Part shown: positions 34,780 through 35,197 of the stretch, one piece after another
Numbering within the stretch: position 1 is the first letter of the stretch
Layout of the letters: every line of letters begins with the position of its first letter
Assembly (NCBI GenBank): GCA_012031265.1
Contig: JAAUTY010000051.1
Coordinates: 1-35,197 of the forward strand
Direction: 5' to 3'
DNA length: 35,197 bases
DNA from: Spirulinaceae cyanobacterium SM2_1_0
Lineage (GTDB): Bacteria; Cyanobacteriota; Cyanobacteriia; Cyanobacteriales; Spirulinaceae
Translations under genes and position numbers: made by a program
The notes under the pieces: model-generated
Told to the model about the DNA's origin: nothing
The model's input: the letters and a program-made list of their open reading frames with translations, nothing else
Databases searched by the model: none

Positions 34780-35197
34780 TGGTGAGATCGCGATCATCGT
34801 GGCGCTGTTGCCCCTGGCAGCGGCCATGGTTGTATTCCAGACCAACCCTTACTATGCCTTGGTGGTACGGGGCATTCTCGGGGCGATCGCGGCCTTAGTC
34901 TATGCCGTCCTGGGGGCAGCCGATGTCGCCCTGACCGAAGCGCTAGTCGGTACTATGCTCGCGATCACCCTTTATGCAGTCGCGGTGCGCTCGTCGCTGG
35001 TGATGCGGTTGGGGGTGGTGGCGAGCACAATAGAGTCAGAACCCACAGCCTTGTCCGTCCCCATTGGTGCTGACGGTCTGGTGGCATCATCTTCGCCGCC
35101 AGAATCACCCGCTCCCTTGTCGGAGCTAAATCCGGCGGCCTGGCTGCCCGAATCGGCGAGCTGCCCCTTGCCCAGTCGGCGATCGACCATCTTCCGT
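34772..35197 (+). CDS. MbhD/DUF4040-like antiporter subunit (partial at window end)
   Basis: The frame from ATG 34772 stays open to the window end (142 codons seen). The first 85 residues form three membrane helices with AADVALTEALVGTMLAITLY near residues 50-69, the DUF4040/MbhD signature that corresponds to the C-terminal part of MrpA or the start of MrpB. After that the sequence is soluble and Ser/Pro/Glu-rich, unusual for a short MbhD protein, and may link to a further domain outside the window. It overlaps the G gene by eight bases. Confidence 0.85.
   Translation, partial: MLDGEIAIIVALLPLAAAMVVFQTNPYYALVVRGILGAIAALVYAVLGAADVALTEALVGTMLAITLYAVAVRSSLVMRLGVVASTIESEPTALSVPIGADGLVASSSPPESPAPLSELNPAAWLPESASCPLPSRRSTIFR

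Overview
The window is cyanobacterial, most likely a Synechococcus elongatus-type strain. The octamer GCGATCGC (HIP1) recurs throughout. Marker genes include the bicarbonate transporter pair sbtA/sbtB, PII (glnB) with Ser49 and an upstream NtcA box, a PAP/fibrillin protein, a DUF3134 protein and a psbA-derived relic. The strain call is inference from gene content; no database was searched.

Layout. (1) 1-4122, plus strand: an accessory defence-like island with the tail of a Uma2-type nuclease, a TIGR03986-like CRISPR RAMP protein, a small PD-(D/E)XK nuclease and an APE2256-type CARF protein. No cas10, cas1/cas2 or repeat-spacer array lies in the window. The RAMP gene is AT-rich and lacks HIP1 until its 3' end. 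(2) 4141-8181, minus: a tight three-gene run of DUF1269 protein, polytopic membrane protein and a 948-aa membrane-anchored hydrolase-like protein. (3) 8280-10364, minus: a two-domain glycosyltransferase. (4) 10365-13230: a 1.24-kb gap holding palindromes and a degenerate psbA 3' fragment, then sbtA, sbtB and a strong terminator. (5) 13277-20700: DegT/DnrJ aminotransferase, hybrid histidine kinase, a small repeat protein, PAP/fibrillin, DUF3134, mraY, then a debris zone with a 54-nt hairpin, a possible group II intron end and an IS66-type transposase remnant. (6) 20760-26323, minus: glnB, rsmI, a periplasmic-binding-protein/histidine-kinase pair, a metallophosphoesterase and a small ORF. (7) 26357-28860, minus: priA, broken by a one-base deletion at a HIP1 site. 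(8) 29001-31711: AAA ATPase, YdcF-like protein and map. (9) 32081-35197, plus: a translationally coupled Mrp/Mnh cation:proton antiporter operon (C, D, E, F, G and an MbhD-like subunit), cut by the window end.

Functional links. SbtA uses a sodium gradient to import bicarbonate; SbtB is its PII-like partner; the Mrp complex exports sodium. GlnB reports carbon/nitrogen state. The window therefore concentrates inorganic-carbon, sodium and C/N control genes among housekeeping genes (mraY, rsmI, map, priA).

Most notable points: the RAMP/nuclease/CARF cassette; the psbA relic with lost Mn-cluster ligands beside sbtA; a SbtB without the C-terminal Cys-containing R-loop; the priA frameshift; two long near-perfect hairpins; a hybrid kinase whose second receiver lacks the phospho-acceptor Asp; and a PhnD-like binding protein paired with a kinase and no transporter.
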